From: Bacteroidota bacterium
Lineage (GTDB): Bacteria > Bacteroidota > Rhodothermia > Rhodothermales > UBA10348
Reading direction: 5' to 3'
NCBI GenBank assembly: GCA_029262855.1
Contig: JAJCYP010000047.1
Location: 1-53,873, forward strand
DNA: 53,873 nucleotides
Position 1 is the first letter of the stretch. Every line of letters begins with the position of its first letter. A program made the position numbers and the translations under genes. The notes beneath the pieces are model-generated. The model was not told the DNA's origin. It did not search any database and saw nothing but the letters and a program-made list of their open reading frames with translations. Below, piece after piece: positions 23,416 to 32,781 of this stretch.

Positions 23416-25131
23416 ATGCCATCCGTAACGATAGACGGCCAGACGTTCGAATTTGAGGGACGTCCAGGACTGCTTCAGTTTTGCCTGCAGCACGGCCTCG
23501 AGGTGCCGCATTTCTGCTACCACCCGGCCATGTCCGCTCCGGCGAACTGTCGGCAGTGCCTGGTAGACGTCGGGACACCCGAGATGGATCGGGAAACCCG
23601 CCAGCCTCGTCTGGACGAAGCCGGAAACCCGGTCATCCGGTTCTTCCCCAAGCTGCAGACTTCCTGCACCATGGAGATCACCGATGGCATGGTGGTCAAG
23701 TCACACCGGTCCAGTGAGGCCGTTGAGCGCGCGCAGAAGGACAACCTTGAGTTGCTTCTGATCAACCACCCGCTGGACTGCCCGATCTGCGATCAGGCGG
23801 GACATTGCCCGCTGCAGATCCAGGCGTACAAGTACGGGCCCGAGGGTTCGCGCTTCGAGTTCGAGAAGGTGAACAAGCCGAAGCACATCCCGCTCGGCCC
23901 CCAGGTGATGCTTGACGGCGAGCGGTGCATCAATTGCACGCGCTGCGTCCGGTTTACCACAGAGATCTCCGAGAGCCACCAGCTGACTATCATCGAGCGG
24001 GGAGTCAGGAACTATCCGATGACTCCGCCGGGCGTCACGTTCGATGAGCCCTACTCGATGAACGTCATCGACATCTGCCCGGTCGGCGCCCTGACATCCC
24101 GGGATTCCCGCTTCAAGGCCCGCATCTGGGAAATGTCCCGGACGGCCTCGGTCACGACGGGTGGCGCGAACGGCAACAACTGCTACTACTGGGTCAAGGA
24201 CAACCAGATCATGAAGGTCACGCCGCGGGACAATCCCAGCGTGAACGAATACTGGCTTCCGGACGAGGAGCGGCTGGACTACCACCGGTTCAACGACGAT
24301 CGCCCTGAGGGCCCTGCCATCGGCAAAATAAAGACCGACTGGAATGCCGCCTACGACGCTGCCGCATCGCTTCTCAAGGACGCCGATGCTTCGCGCGTCG
24401 TGTTTATGGGCTCGGCCTACGCCACCGTTGAGGACAACTACCTCCTCATGAAGCTTGCCGCCTCCCTCGGAGCGGACGCACCGACCTACATCCCCCACAT
24501 CGAAGAGGGCCACGGTGACGACTGGTTGCGCACCGACGACCGTTCGCCCAACCGCGAGGGCTGTGAGCGACTCGGAATGATGCCTGCCGGCGATTCCCTC
24601 GCGGCCCGCCTGAATGCCGGCGAAGTAGACGTGCTGTACGTACTCGAAGAGGACCCGGTTGCCGCGGGACTGGCCACGACCGAGCAGCTCGCGAACGTGA
24701 GAGTCATTCTTCACGCCTACAACACCACCAACCAGACGATGCCGGCTGCGGACGTCTTCCTGCCCGCCGCAACTGTCGTCGAGACCGTCGGCACCTTTGT
24801 GAATCACAAAGGCCACGCCCAACGCGTGCGCCCGGCCAAGGCCATCAGGGGCATGAACCGGACCCTGATGATGGAGGTCGGAAAGAGCCGCGCTGATCTG
24901 CATGGCACGCCTTTCGATCGCTGGCACGACGAATCCAATCTTGTAGACTGTCAGCCGGGGTGGGTCTCCCTCCCTGCTGTCGCGATCCGCCTTGGGCATG
25001 CGATGGACTATCGCGGGCCCAAATACATCATGCACGAAATCGCTGATTCGATTGACGCCTTCGATGGCGCCACGTACGCAGCGATGGGAGAGCAGGGCGT
25101 CCGACTCGAAGATGTCGGCGCCGCAGTCTAA
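23416..25131 (+). CDS. nuoG: NADH-quinone oxidoreductase subunit G, short form
   Basis: This subunit carries the iron-sulfur chain between NuoF and NuoI. Visible are the N1b [2Fe-2S] ligands (CYHPAMSAPANCRQC and a later Cys in LQTSC), the His-Cys N5 motif HPLDCPICDQAGHC, and the N4 cysteines CINCTRC with CPVGAL. The next domain lacks the extra N7 cysteines (GGANGNNCYYW in their place), and the pseudo-molybdopterin part is cut to about 270 residues. Total length is 571 aa against 680-900 in most bacteria. The ATG at 23416 is preferred over 23380, which would overlap the lipoprotein gene. No frameshift is apparent. Confidence 0.95.
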   Translation: MPSVTIDGQTFEFEGRPGLLQFCLQHGLEVPHFCYHPAMSAPANCRQCLVDVGTPEMDRETRQPRLDEAGNPVIRFFPKLQTSCTMEITDGMVVKSHRSSEAVERAQKDNLELLLINHPLDCPICDQAGHCPLQIQAYKYGPEGSRFEFEKVNKPKHIPLGPQVMLDGERCINCTRCVRFTTEISESHQLTIIERGVRNYPMTPPGVTFDEPYSMNVIDICPVGALTSRDSRFKARIWEMSRTASVTTGGANGNNCYYWVKDNQIMKVTPRDNPSVNEYWLPDEERLDYHRFNDDRPEGPAIGKIKTDWNAAYDAAASLLKDADASRVVFMGSAYATVEDNYLLMKLAASLGADAPTYIPHIEEGHGDDWLRTDDRSPNREGCERLGMMPAGDSLAARLNAGEVDVLYVLEEDPVAAGLATTEQLANVRVILHAYNTTNQTMPAADVFLPAATVVETVGTFVNHKGHAQRVRPAKAIRGMNRTLMMEVGKSRADLHGTPFDRWHDESNLVDCQPGWVSLPAVAIRLGHAMDYRGPKYIMHEIADSIDAFDGATYAAMGEQGVRLEDVGAAV

Positions 25132-25167
25132 CCACACTACCCCGCCTGGGGCTCGGCCACAGAATCC

Positions 25168-26202
25168 ATGGAAATAGCCTGGTACTGGACGGCAGCTGTC
25201 GCCTTCCTGATCGTCAACTTCCTTCTCGTCTCAGCCTCGGTGCTGGTCTACGCGGAGCGTAAGGTTTCCGGGTATATCCAGGCCCGGCCAGGACCCAACC
25301 GCGTTGGGCCCTTCGGCTTCCTGCAGCCGTTCGCCGACGTGCTCAAGCTGATCCTCAAGGAGAACATTGTCCCGCTGACGGCCAATCCCTTTGTCCATTC
25401 GCTGGCGCCCACTCTCATGGTCATCATCGCCATGGGCGCGGGTGGTCTGATCCCGTTTGCCCGCGGGGTCGTTGTCGCAGACATGGAGGTTTCGGCTCTG
25501 GTGCTGCTGGCACTCACCTCCATTTCGGTATACGGGGTCACACTGGCCGGCTGGAGTTCGAACTCCAAGTATTCGCTTCTGGGTGGCCTGAGGTCCTCGG
25601 CCCAGATGATTTCCTACGAGTTGTCCATGGGACTCTCGGTACTCTCCGTTGTGCTGCTGACCGGCTCCCTGAATCTCGTGGACATGGTCGAAGCCCAGCA
25701 GGTTGGCTGGGGCTTCTTCGGCTGGAACATCTTCCGCAACCCCATCGGTGCCATCATCTTCATCGTGACGGCCTTCGCCGAGACGAACCGTACTCCCTTT
25801 GACCTCCCGGAGGCCGAGCAGGAACTGGTTGGCGGCTACCACACCGAGTACTCGGGCATGAAGTTCGGGATGTTCTTTCTGGCGGAGTACGTCAATTTTT
25901 TCGTCGCCTCGTTCTTCATCGCCACCCTCTTCTTTGGCGGCTATCTGCTCCCGTTCGAGCCCGTGATCATTGGAGTCTTCCCGGACCTGGCAGACTCCAT
26001 CCTGCTCATGGTGCTCCAGATTCTGACACTGGTACTCAAGGCCGGCTTCTTCGCGTTCCTGTTCATCTGGGTTCGATGGACACTCCCCCGCTTCAAGTTT
26101 CAGCAGTTGATGGTGCTCGGATGGAAGGTCCTCCTTCCATTGGCACTCGTCAATGCGATGGTAATCGCGCTCGTTCTCGTCCTCCTGGACTCACTCTTTT
26201 AG
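25168..26202 (+). CDS. nuoH: NADH-quinone oxidoreductase subunit H
   Basis: The 344-aa membrane subunit at the junction of the two arms has eight to nine membrane helices. It carries the signature AERKVSGYIQARPGPNRVGP and the acidic quinone-channel loop ETNRTPFDLPEAEQELVGGY. It is the last nuo gene here; nuoI, which normally follows, is replaced by rpe six bases downstream. The remaining subunits (I-N) must be encoded elsewhere. Confidence 0.97.
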   Translation: MEIAWYWTAAVAFLIVNFLLVSASVLVYAERKVSGYIQARPGPNRVGPFGFLQPFADVLKLILKENIVPLTANPFVHSLAPTLMVIIAMGAGGLIPFARGVVVADMEVSALVLLALTSISVYGVTLAGWSSNSKYSLLGGLRSSAQMISYELSMGLSVLSVVLLTGSLNLVDMVEAQQVGWGFFGWNIFRNPIGAIIFIVTAFAETNRTPFDLPEAEQELVGGYHTEYSGMKFGMFFLAEYVNFFVASFFIATLFFGGYLLPFEPVIIGVFPDLADSILLMVLQILTLVLKAGFFAFLFIWVRWTLPRFKFQQLMVLGWKVLLPLALVNAMVIALVLVLLDSLF

Positions 26203-26208
26203 GGTGTG

Positions 26209-26883
26209 ATGCCCATTCTGGCTCCCTCCATTCTTTCCGCAGACTTCGGTCGACTGGAGCCCCACTGTCGTGAGGCAGTCGAGGCTGGAGCGGAGTGGCT
26301 GCATGTGGACGTCATGGACGGACATTTCGTCCCGAACATCACCATCGGCCCGCTCATCGTGAAGGCTCTCAAGCCGCTGGCGCTCGAGACCGGCGCCCTT
26401 CTCGATGTCCACCTAATGATCGAGAAACCCGAACGGTACGTTCAGGCTTTTGCCGATGCCGGCAGCGACATCCTGACCGTCCACGTCGAGGCAACGACGC
26501 ATCTGCACCGCACCATCCAGACCATCAAGCAGGCCGGCATGAAGGCCGGCGTGACACTGAACCCGGCCACTCCTCTGAGCAGCCTCGAAGAGGTGTTGGC
26601 CGACGTTGATCTCGTCCTCATCATGAGCGTCAACCCCGGCTTCGGCGGACAGAGTTACATCCCCCAAAGCACGTCGAAGATCAGGCGGCTCCGGGAAATG
26701 CTGGACACCATCGATTCGGCGGCGTACCTCGAAGTGGACGGGGGTGTGAAGCCTTCCAACGTCGGCGAAGTGGTCGAGGCGGGGGCCGACGTGATCGTCG
26801 CGGGAAGCGCCGTTTTTGGTGGAGGCGGTGATGTGAGGGACAACGTGAGCGCGTTCCGGCGCGCGTGGTCCACGTTCGCATGA
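26209..26883 (+). CDS. rpe: Ribulose-phosphate 3-epimerase
   Basis: Interconverts ribulose 5-phosphate and xylulose 5-phosphate in the pentose phosphate pathway. The TIM-barrel signatures ILSADFGRL, HVDVMDGHFVPN, DVHLMIEKPE, MSVNPGFGGQSYIP and EVDGGV are complete and include the metal ligands. The length is 224 aa from the ATG at 26209 (a GTG lies immediately before it). It follows nuoH by six bases and overlaps the next SDR start (ATGA), so it is probably on the nuo transcript. Confidence 0.96.
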   Translation: MPILAPSILSADFGRLEPHCREAVEAGAEWLHVDVMDGHFVPNITIGPLIVKALKPLALETGALLDVHLMIEKPERYVQAFADAGSDILTVHVEATTHLHRTIQTIKQAGMKAGVTLNPATPLSSLEEVLADVDLVLIMSVNPGFGGQSYIPQSTSKIRRLREMLDTIDSAAYLEVDGGVKPSNVGEVVEAGADVIVAGSAVFGGGGDVRDNVSAFRRAWSTFA

Positions 26884-27749
26884 ACCAGATCGAAGGAAGC
26901 ACCTGCATTGTCACGGGTGCCAACGCCGGAATCGGCAAGGCGACCGCCATCGAGATGGCTCGCATGGGTGCGCGGGTGGTGATGGTCTGTCGTAATCGCG
27001 AGCGCGGGCGGCAGGCGCTGGTCGAAGTATGTCACGCGTCGGGCAGTTCAGCGGTCGACCTGATCCTCGCTGACCTCTCCGTTCAAAAAGAAGTCCGGGA
27101 CCTGGGCGTCCGCATCGCAGGCGAGTACCCGCAGGTTGACGTCCTGGTAAACAATGCCGGGCTTTACCAGAGGAAGCGGCAAGAGACCCCGGACGGCCTC
27201 GAGACCACTTTCGCCGTGAACCATCTGGCGTACTTCATCCTCACGCTGGACCTGATCGAGACCTTGAAGGCCAGCGCGCCGGCACGAATCGTCAACGTCG
27301 CCTCGAGTGCCCACAAGGGGAACAAACTCGATTTCGACGATCTACAGGGTGCCCGAAAATACAGCGGTTGGAAGGCATACGGCCGGTCGAAACTGGCGAA
27401 CGTCCTGTTCACCTACGAATTGGCACGGCGGCTGGATGGCACGGGTGTGACGGCCAACGTCCTGCATCCGGGTGTGGTCGCATCGCGATTCGGACGCTCC
27501 GGAAATGGCCTGCTCAGTCTGATCTGGTCGATGGGCGGCCGGTTCATGAAGACCTCAGAAGAAGGTGCCCGCACCTCCGTGTATCTGGCCAGTTCCCCGG
27601 ACGTGGACGGAGTCAGTGGCGGCTACTTTGCGAACGAAAAGCCTGTTCGCTCGTCTAGGGAGTCGATGGACAAAGAAGCGGCTGCACGACTATGGGACGA
27701 GAGTCTTCGACTTGCTGGTTACGACCACGATCCGCTTCCGCGGCTCTGA
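26880..27749 (+). CDS. Short-chain dehydrogenase, retinol dehydrogenase-like
   Basis: The 289-aa SDR has the cofactor motif TGANAGIG, NNAGLY, the catalytic serine in NVASSAHKG and the YGRSK tyrosine/lysine pair. NHLAYFILT and HPGVV(A/ASRFG) are typical of the retinol dehydrogenase/WW-oxidoreductase-like group. The natural substrate in bacteria is usually unknown. The ATG at 26880 overlaps rpe's stop. The 3' end overlaps the start of the M23 peptidase gene by 58 bases. Confidence 0.92.
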   Translation: MNQIEGSTCIVTGANAGIGKATAIEMARMGARVVMVCRNRERGRQALVEVCHASGSSAVDLILADLSVQKEVRDLGVRIAGEYPQVDVLVNNAGLYQRKRQETPDGLETTFAVNHLAYFILTLDLIETLKASAPARIVNVASSAHKGNKLDFDDLQGARKYSGWKAYGRSKLANVLFTYELARRLDGTGVTANVLHPGVVASRFGRSGNGLLSLIWSMGGRFMKTSEEGARTSVYLASSPDVDGVSGGYFANEKPVRSSRESMDKEAAARLWDESLRLAGYDHDPLPRL

Positions 27750-28597
27750 TCCTGTTTCTGCTGGCCTTGGCCCTGCCCGCCGTCTCGCGGGCTCAGGAAG
27801 ACTGCTTCGACAATGCCTTCTGCCTCGAGGGCGTCCGTGATGGAAATGGCGAAGTGGCCATTCGTATCCGCAATCTGCTGCCCGGCTCCATCACCATGCG
27901 CCTGCAGATGGATCTGGAGAACCTCTCGGCGGATCGGGACCTGCCCATCGTAGTGACACTCCCGCGCGCAAGGACCATCCAGCCGCTCCGGCTCCGCATA
28001 GAAGACGAGTACGTTCGCTGGGGATACCGATTCGATGCAAAGTGGATCATGGGTACCCTTGCGGCCGATCACGATCACGGCACCACGTATGGCCTGCCGT
28101 TCGATCGTGGCGCGGAGTGGCTGGTGGGCCAGGGGTACAACGGACGCACCACTCACACGGGCAAGAACGCCCTGGACTTTGACATGCCCGAAGGCACGAG
28201 GATCAGGGCCGCCCGGGACGGCGTCGTGGTCGAGACCGAGGACGCTTTTCGTGTGGGAGGGCCCGATCCATCACTCAAGACGCGGGCGAACTTCGTAAAG
28301 GTGCAGCACGAGGATGGGACCATCGCCAATTATGTCCACCTGCTCCACCGCGGTGTGCGAGTGCGACCCGGGCAACGGGTCAGGCGGGGCGAGGTGATTG
28401 GTGTCTCCGGAAACACCGGCTTCACAACCGGTCCACATCTTCACTTCGAGGTCTACGGAATCACCTCGGACCTGGATAGGGAGACCATACCCGTGCACTT
28501 CCTGACGACGGGAGGACGGGAGGTCCTGCGCGAGGGAGGACGATACACCAATCCCAGCTCCAGCGCAGCGACTGGCGATCAGCCGCGCGGCTGGTAG
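27692..28597 (+). CDS. Exported M23 family metallopeptidase
   Basis: The 301-aa protein has a signal peptide (ALILFLLALALPAVSRAQ), an N-terminal beta-sandwich of about 110 residues and a C-terminal LytM/M23 domain. Zinc and catalytic residues are visible: H in TTHTGKNALDFDMPEG with its D, H in NYVHLLHRG and the HLHFEVY motif. Such enzymes cut peptidoglycan cross-links or peptides in the periplasm. The ATG at 27692 lies inside the preceding SDR gene; a later start would lose the signal. Confidence 0.92.
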   Translation: MGRESSTCWLRPRSASAALILFLLALALPAVSRAQEDCFDNAFCLEGVRDGNGEVAIRIRNLLPGSITMRLQMDLENLSADRDLPIVVTLPRARTIQPLRLRIEDEYVRWGYRFDAKWIMGTLAADHDHGTTYGLPFDRGAEWLVGQGYNGRTTHTGKNALDFDMPEGTRIRAARDGVVVETEDAFRVGGPDPSLKTRANFVKVQHEDGTIANYVHLLHRGVRVRPGQRVRRGEVIGVSGNTGFTTGPHLHFEVYGITSDLDRETIPVHFLTTGGREVLREGGRYTNPSSSAATGDQPRGW

Positions 28598-28626
28598 GAC
28601 CACCCCAGAATCCGGCCTGGGATCGT

Positions 28627-29772
28627 TTATTCGTGACTACTGCCCAGGCGCATGGTCAGGTTGGCCAGTTTTCCGTCGCGACGAACGCTGAAGAGCAGGC
28701 GATCTCCCGGCCTGAAATCGTACAGCCGAGCCGCAAAGTCGGTCTGATTGGCAATCGCCTCACCCTGCACGGCAACGATCACGTCGTAGGGTAGGAAACC
28801 CGCCCGGTCGGCCGGAGACCCCGGCGCCACATCCTCCACGAAGACACCCTCCACGGTGGAGAGTGCCAGGGCCCTGGCAATGCGCGGCGTGACGTTGCGC
28901 CCCGTCAGTCCCGTGTAGTAGGAGCGATCGACGAACCCCTTTTCCTTGAGCTCGGCCACGACGCGGACCACTCGTCCAACGGGCACCGCGAACCCAATCC
29001 CCACCGATCCACCTGTCTGGCTGATTATGGCGGTGTTGACTCCGATCACCTCGCCAAGCGCGTTGATGAGCGGGCCTCCGGAGTTACCCCTGTTGATGGC
29101 CGCGTCCGTCTGGATCATGTCGCGATACAGGCGCCCCTCCTGGGGGGCCAGATCTCTTCCGGTGGCGCTCACAACACCGACTGTCACTGTGGGATCGGAG
29201 GCCTCGAACAGCCCAAACGGGTTTCCGAGAGCGATGCACCATTCGCCCACAATGGGATCGGACACGTCCTCAAGGCTGAGGTGCTCCAGCGGCGCTTCCG
29301 GGTTGACCTTCAGCAAGGCCAGATCCGAAGCGGGGTCGGTGCCCACCAACTCGGCGCGCAGTGTCTGTCCATTCGGAAAAGCCACCGTGATCACATCGCC
29401 CTGACCCGCCACGTGATCGTTGGTCACGACGTATCCGTCCGAGGTTATCACAAATCCAGAGCCCACCCCCTGCACCTGCCTCTCGCGAATTGCCTGGCGC
29501 TGTCCGCCAAAGAAGAAATCGAAGAACGGATCGGCAAACGGATCCTGGTAGCGTACGCGCTGAACGACGCTGATGGACACCACCGCCGGCGACGCGGCCT
29601 GCACGGCCCGCGTGATGGCGTTCTGACGAGTGGAGCCGATATTGTCTGAGGCTCGCGCCAGACTCCGGGCACTGTCTGCCGAGCCAACCTCCTGAGACTG
29701 GACGGGCTGCTGGCACCCGGCGCTGAGCATGATCAGTGGGATCAATATGTAGAAACGGGTCACTTTTGGCAT
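28627..29772 (-). CDS. HtrA/DegP-like serine protease, lipoprotein
   Basis: The ATG at 29772 gives 381 aa with a lipoprotein signal (FYILIPLIMLSAGC). The trypsin-like domain has the triad histidine in VVTNDHVAGQG, aspartate in DPASDLALLKV and serine in NRGNSGGPLINA. One PDZ domain follows (about 285-375, VEGVFVEDVAPGSPADRAGF). The family degrades or refolds damaged envelope proteins. The linker PFADPFFDFFFGG is the usual LA-loop phenylalanine run. It is transcribed divergently from the M20 amidase gene across 82 bases. Longer starts up to 29907 would overlap that gene. Confidence 0.94.
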   Translation of the reverse strand: MPKVTRFYILIPLIMLSAGCQQPVQSQEVGSADSARSLARASDNIGSTRQNAITRAVQAASPAVVSISVVQRVRYQDPFADPFFDFFFGGQRQAIRERQVQGVGSGFVITSDGYVVTNDHVAGQGDVITVAFPNGQTLRAELVGTDPASDLALLKVNPEAPLEHLSLEDVSDPIVGEWCIALGNPFGLFEASDPTVTVGVVSATGRDLAPQEGRLYRDMIQTDAAINRGNSGGPLINALGEVIGVNTAIISQTGGSVGIGFAVPVGRVVRVVAELKEKGFVDRSYYTGLTGRNVTPRIARALALSTVEGVFVEDVAPGSPADRAGFLPYDVIVAVQGEAIANQTDFAARLYDFRPGDRLLFSVRRDGKLANLTMRLGSSHE

Positions 29773-29854
29773 CCGTGCTTTTCCTTGGTTCGATCCATCC
29801 ATACGAACGATTCGGCAGAGAGTTGTCGCTAGATTCCCGTTGAAACCTGTGCCC

Positions 29855-31075
29855 ATGCGTATCAATGCCAACCGATTACTGACCAGCCTGACTGAGCTGG
29901 CCACCATCGGAGCCCTGCCCGGCGGCGGCGTTCAGCGTCTGGCTTTCACAGCAGAGGATTTTCAGGGACGCAACTACGTGGCCGAGCGCCTCCGCTTGCT
30001 GGGCCTGGAGCCGCGCGTGGATGCGGTTGGCAACCTATTCGCCCTTCGACCCGGGACCGATCCGGACGCCCCGGCTGTGCTTGCAGGCTCCCACACCGAC
30101 ACCGTGGCCAACGCCGGTGGCTTCGACGGCGCCCTCGGCGTGTTGGCCGCCGTGGAGATCCTGGCCCGTTTGCAGGAGGTAGGGGTAGAGACGCGCCACT
30201 CGGTCGGACTCGTTTCCTTTGTCAATGAGGAGGGTGTTCGCTTCATGCCCGACATGATGGGCAGCCTGTACGTTCGTGGGGATCTGGACCCCGGGACGCT
30301 CCGGAGCATTGTCGGCACCGACGGTACAACCGTCGGCGACAACCTGGACCGGCTTGGAATGGCGGGCTCTGACAGCCTGATTGGCACACCCATCCGTGCC
30401 TTCCTGGAGCTTCATATCGAACAGGGTCCCGAACTGGAGGGTCTGAACCTTCCGGCGGGCGTGGTGACGGGTGTTCAGGGGCTTCGTTGGATGGTGGTGA
30501 GGCTGAAGGGTCACTCCAATCATGCGGGGACAACTCCCATGGCGAAGCGACAGGATGCCGGACTGGTCGCTGGCCAGGTCACCACGTCAGTCCGAAAGCT
30601 GGCGCGAGACATTCCGGGACTGCGCGGCACCGTGGGCAGGGTCACGCTCAGGCCAAACCTGATCAACGTGATTCCTTCCGAAGCCACCCTGACGGTGGAC
30701 CTCCGCCACCCAGATCAGAATCGTTTGGACGATGCCGTGGCGAAGATGAAGGCGGGGATCCTGAGATTCGCGGCCGACGAAGGAGTAGCCTGTGAGATAT
30801 CTGAAACGGCGAGTGCGCCTGCCATCGAGTTTGACAGGGAGGTGATCGAGGACATCAAGGCGGGCATGGATTCGCTGGGACTCGAGCCCCACTCGCTAGT
30901 AAGCGGAGCCGGACACGACGCCCAGATCATGGCGACGCACTGCCCTGCCGCGATGGTCTTTGTTCGCAGCCGGGACGGTGTATCACACAATCCGCGGGAG
31001 TTCACGAGCGATGCGGACTGCGTGACTGGCGCCGACATTCTCCTGCAGGCGGTGCTTCAGCTGGCCTCCGGGTAA
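29855..31075 (+). CDS. M20 family amidase, hydantoinase/carbamoylase type
   Basis: A zinc-dependent amidohydrolase of the N-carbamoyl-L-amino acid hydrolase / allantoate amidohydrolase group, 406 aa. Metal ligands are in GSHTDTV, GGFDGALG, NEEGVRF, LHIEQGP and SGAGHDAQ; the dimerisation lid carries GHSNHAGTTPM. The substrate (carbamoyl amino acid, ureidoglycine or other) cannot be decided. The ATG at 29855 is preferred over a TTG at 29840. The gene stands alone, convergent with the S41 protease gene. Confidence 0.92.
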   Translation: MRINANRLLTSLTELATIGALPGGGVQRLAFTAEDFQGRNYVAERLRLLGLEPRVDAVGNLFALRPGTDPDAPAVLAGSHTDTVANAGGFDGALGVLAAVEILARLQEVGVETRHSVGLVSFVNEEGVRFMPDMMGSLYVRGDLDPGTLRSIVGTDGTTVGDNLDRLGMAGSDSLIGTPIRAFLELHIEQGPELEGLNLPAGVVTGVQGLRWMVVRLKGHSNHAGTTPMAKRQDAGLVAGQVTTSVRKLARDIPGLRGTVGRVTLRPNLINVIPSEATLTVDLRHPDQNRLDDAVAKMKAGILRFAADEGVACEISETASAPAIEFDREVIEDIKAGMDSLGLEPHSLVSGAGHDAQIMATHCPAAMVFVRSRDGVSHNPREFTSDADCVTGADILLQAVLQLASG

Positions 31076-31084
31076 GAAGCCGGC

Positions 31085-32710
31085 CTAAGAACCCAGAATG
31101 GACGCATACCGCCCGCTGCCAAGCACGTCGACGGCAGTCCGCAGCGATTCGTCGGCATCCAGAGCCTGCTGGATGCGCAGCGCGGGGTCCAGCAGGCGGG
31201 CAGCCAATTCGGTCTGGATCTCCGCGAGGATTCGATCACCCGCGTCATCAAAAGCCTCCTCCTCCGCCTGACTGGCAAGGAGTCTCAGGGCCTGTACAGG
31301 CTCCTGAGAACCGGGGTGATCCAGTGCCTCCAGGGCGTCAATCCGTTCGGTCAGCTCGGATTCGAAGCTGAACTGTTCGTCGGAGAGCCAGCTGCGAAAA
31401 CGCTCAAGCGCATCCGTTGGAAGCTGAATCTCGCCCGCTCGCTGTGACGCGGCGCGAATCTGCTCGCCTTCGCTGGTGGCCAGTTCTCCTGCGAATCGGA
31501 AGTAGGCCGCCTCGCGGAGGAGCGCTATCTCAAGCGGCGAACGCTTCGGAGAAGCCATCAGCACATCGGGCTCAATGCCGTTCCCCTCCCGCACCGTTCG
31601 GCCGTTTGTGGTTCTGAAGTCCTGAAGGGGTGCGCCCCCGGCGTCAGCGTCTTTGCGGATACCTCGTCCCGCTGGAGTGAAGTACCGCGAATAGGTCATC
31701 TTGATGGCCGTGTGGTAGGGCATGGGACGAACCACTTGAACCAGACCCTTTCCGAAGGTCGACTCACCCAGAATCACCGCCCGATCCAGGTCCTGCAACG
31801 CGCCCGACACAATCTCACTGGCCGAGGCCGATCCCTCATCAACCAGAATTACCAGATTGACGTCACCCCAATCTGGATCGTCGCCGGTGGTGTACAGCCG
31901 ATTGGCCTCCGGCGACTTGCCGCGCGTGGAGACCACCGGCGTGTCTTTCGGGACAAAGAGGCCGACCAGCGAGATGGCCTCGTTGACCAGACCGCCGGGA
32001 TTCCCGCGAAGATCGAGGATGATGCCCTCCAGATCAGTTCCCAGGCCCTCTTCCACATCCTCCAACGCATTGTCGATCTCCCGGGCGGTCCCCGGACCAA
32101 AGGCGTCGAGCTTCACCAGGGCATACTTCGAATCGGCCACCGGCCCCGCATACGATACATAGGCCACAACAGGAGGCTCGCGCTTCAGCATGAATGTCAT
32201 CTCGCCCTCTCCCGCGCGCGTCACGACCATCTCCACAGCCGTATTCGGCTCACCGCGCAGCAGCTGGAAGATCTGGGCCAGAGGCAATCCCTCGGCCGGC
32301 TCCCCGGCCACGGACTCGATGACATCGCCGGTTCGAACTCCCTGCGCATAGGCGCCCGTCAGGGCATCGGGCGCAAGTACCGTGACCCGCCCGCTACGGG
32401 TACCGAGATTGATGTCCACTTCCGACAGGCCGGACTGCCCGCGCAGTTCCATCGCCACGTTGTCCGCTTCATCGAGGAAATCCGTCCACGGGTCGAGAGT
32501 CTCCAGCATGGCGTCCATCCCTGTGCGCATGAATCGCTCGGGATCGACACGCACCATGTAGGAACCGACTACCTGTTCGTACACCGCGCCGAAGAGCTCG
32601 AAGTTCTTCCGCATGGCGTAGAAGTCATCATCGCGGGCCGTCTGAAAACCAGACCAGAAGAGAGCGGCCCCGAGTAAAGGACACAGAATTACGAGGGTCT
32701 TTCGTCGCAT
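31085..32710 (-). CDS. S41 family C-terminal processing protease
   Basis: The 541-aa protein has an N-terminal membrane anchor or signal (about 5-22), a Ctp N-terminal helical part, a PDZ domain (about 95-175, VLAPDALTGAYAQGVRTGDV) and the tail-specific protease core. The catalytic serine is in DEGSASASEIVSGAL and the lysine in GESTFGKGLVQ. These enzymes trim C-termini of periplasmic or envelope proteins. A C-terminal helical extension of about 150 residues is usual in Bacteroidota members. It is the last gene of the glyA-PRTase-tatC-S41 run. Confidence 0.94.
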   Translation of the reverse strand: MRRKTLVILCPLLGAALFWSGFQTARDDDFYAMRKNFELFGAVYEQVVGSYMVRVDPERFMRTGMDAMLETLDPWTDFLDEADNVAMELRGQSGLSEVDINLGTRSGRVTVLAPDALTGAYAQGVRTGDVIESVAGEPAEGLPLAQIFQLLRGEPNTAVEMVVTRAGEGEMTFMLKREPPVVAYVSYAGPVADSKYALVKLDAFGPGTAREIDNALEDVEEGLGTDLEGIILDLRGNPGGLVNEAISLVGLFVPKDTPVVSTRGKSPEANRLYTTGDDPDWGDVNLVILVDEGSASASEIVSGALQDLDRAVILGESTFGKGLVQVVRPMPYHTAIKMTYSRYFTPAGRGIRKDADAGGAPLQDFRTTNGRTVREGNGIEPDVLMASPKRSPLEIALLREAAYFRFAGELATSEGEQIRAASQRAGEIQLPTDALERFRSWLSDEQFSFESELTERIDALEALDHPGSQEPVQALRLLASQAEEEAFDDAGDRILAEIQTELAARLLDPALRIQQALDADESLRTAVDVLGSGRYASILGS

Positions 32711-32781
32711 GGTGCTCCAGGGTAGGTCCCTGTCAGACGCGCCGGACCGGCCGGGGATTCAGCGGGTCACGGATTTGGGCC

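Noticed and set aside
23701-25137. Long antisense open frame (478 codons) opposite nuoG, and similar ones opposite other genes
   Set aside because: High-GC codon bias on the true strand creates long antisense frames. The predicted proteins have no recognisable domains, while the sense frames encode clear families.
28604-28621. Hairpin CCCAG/CTGGG between M23 peptidase and HtrA genes as a terminator
   Set aside because: Only five base pairs with an eight-base loop and a short interrupted T tract.
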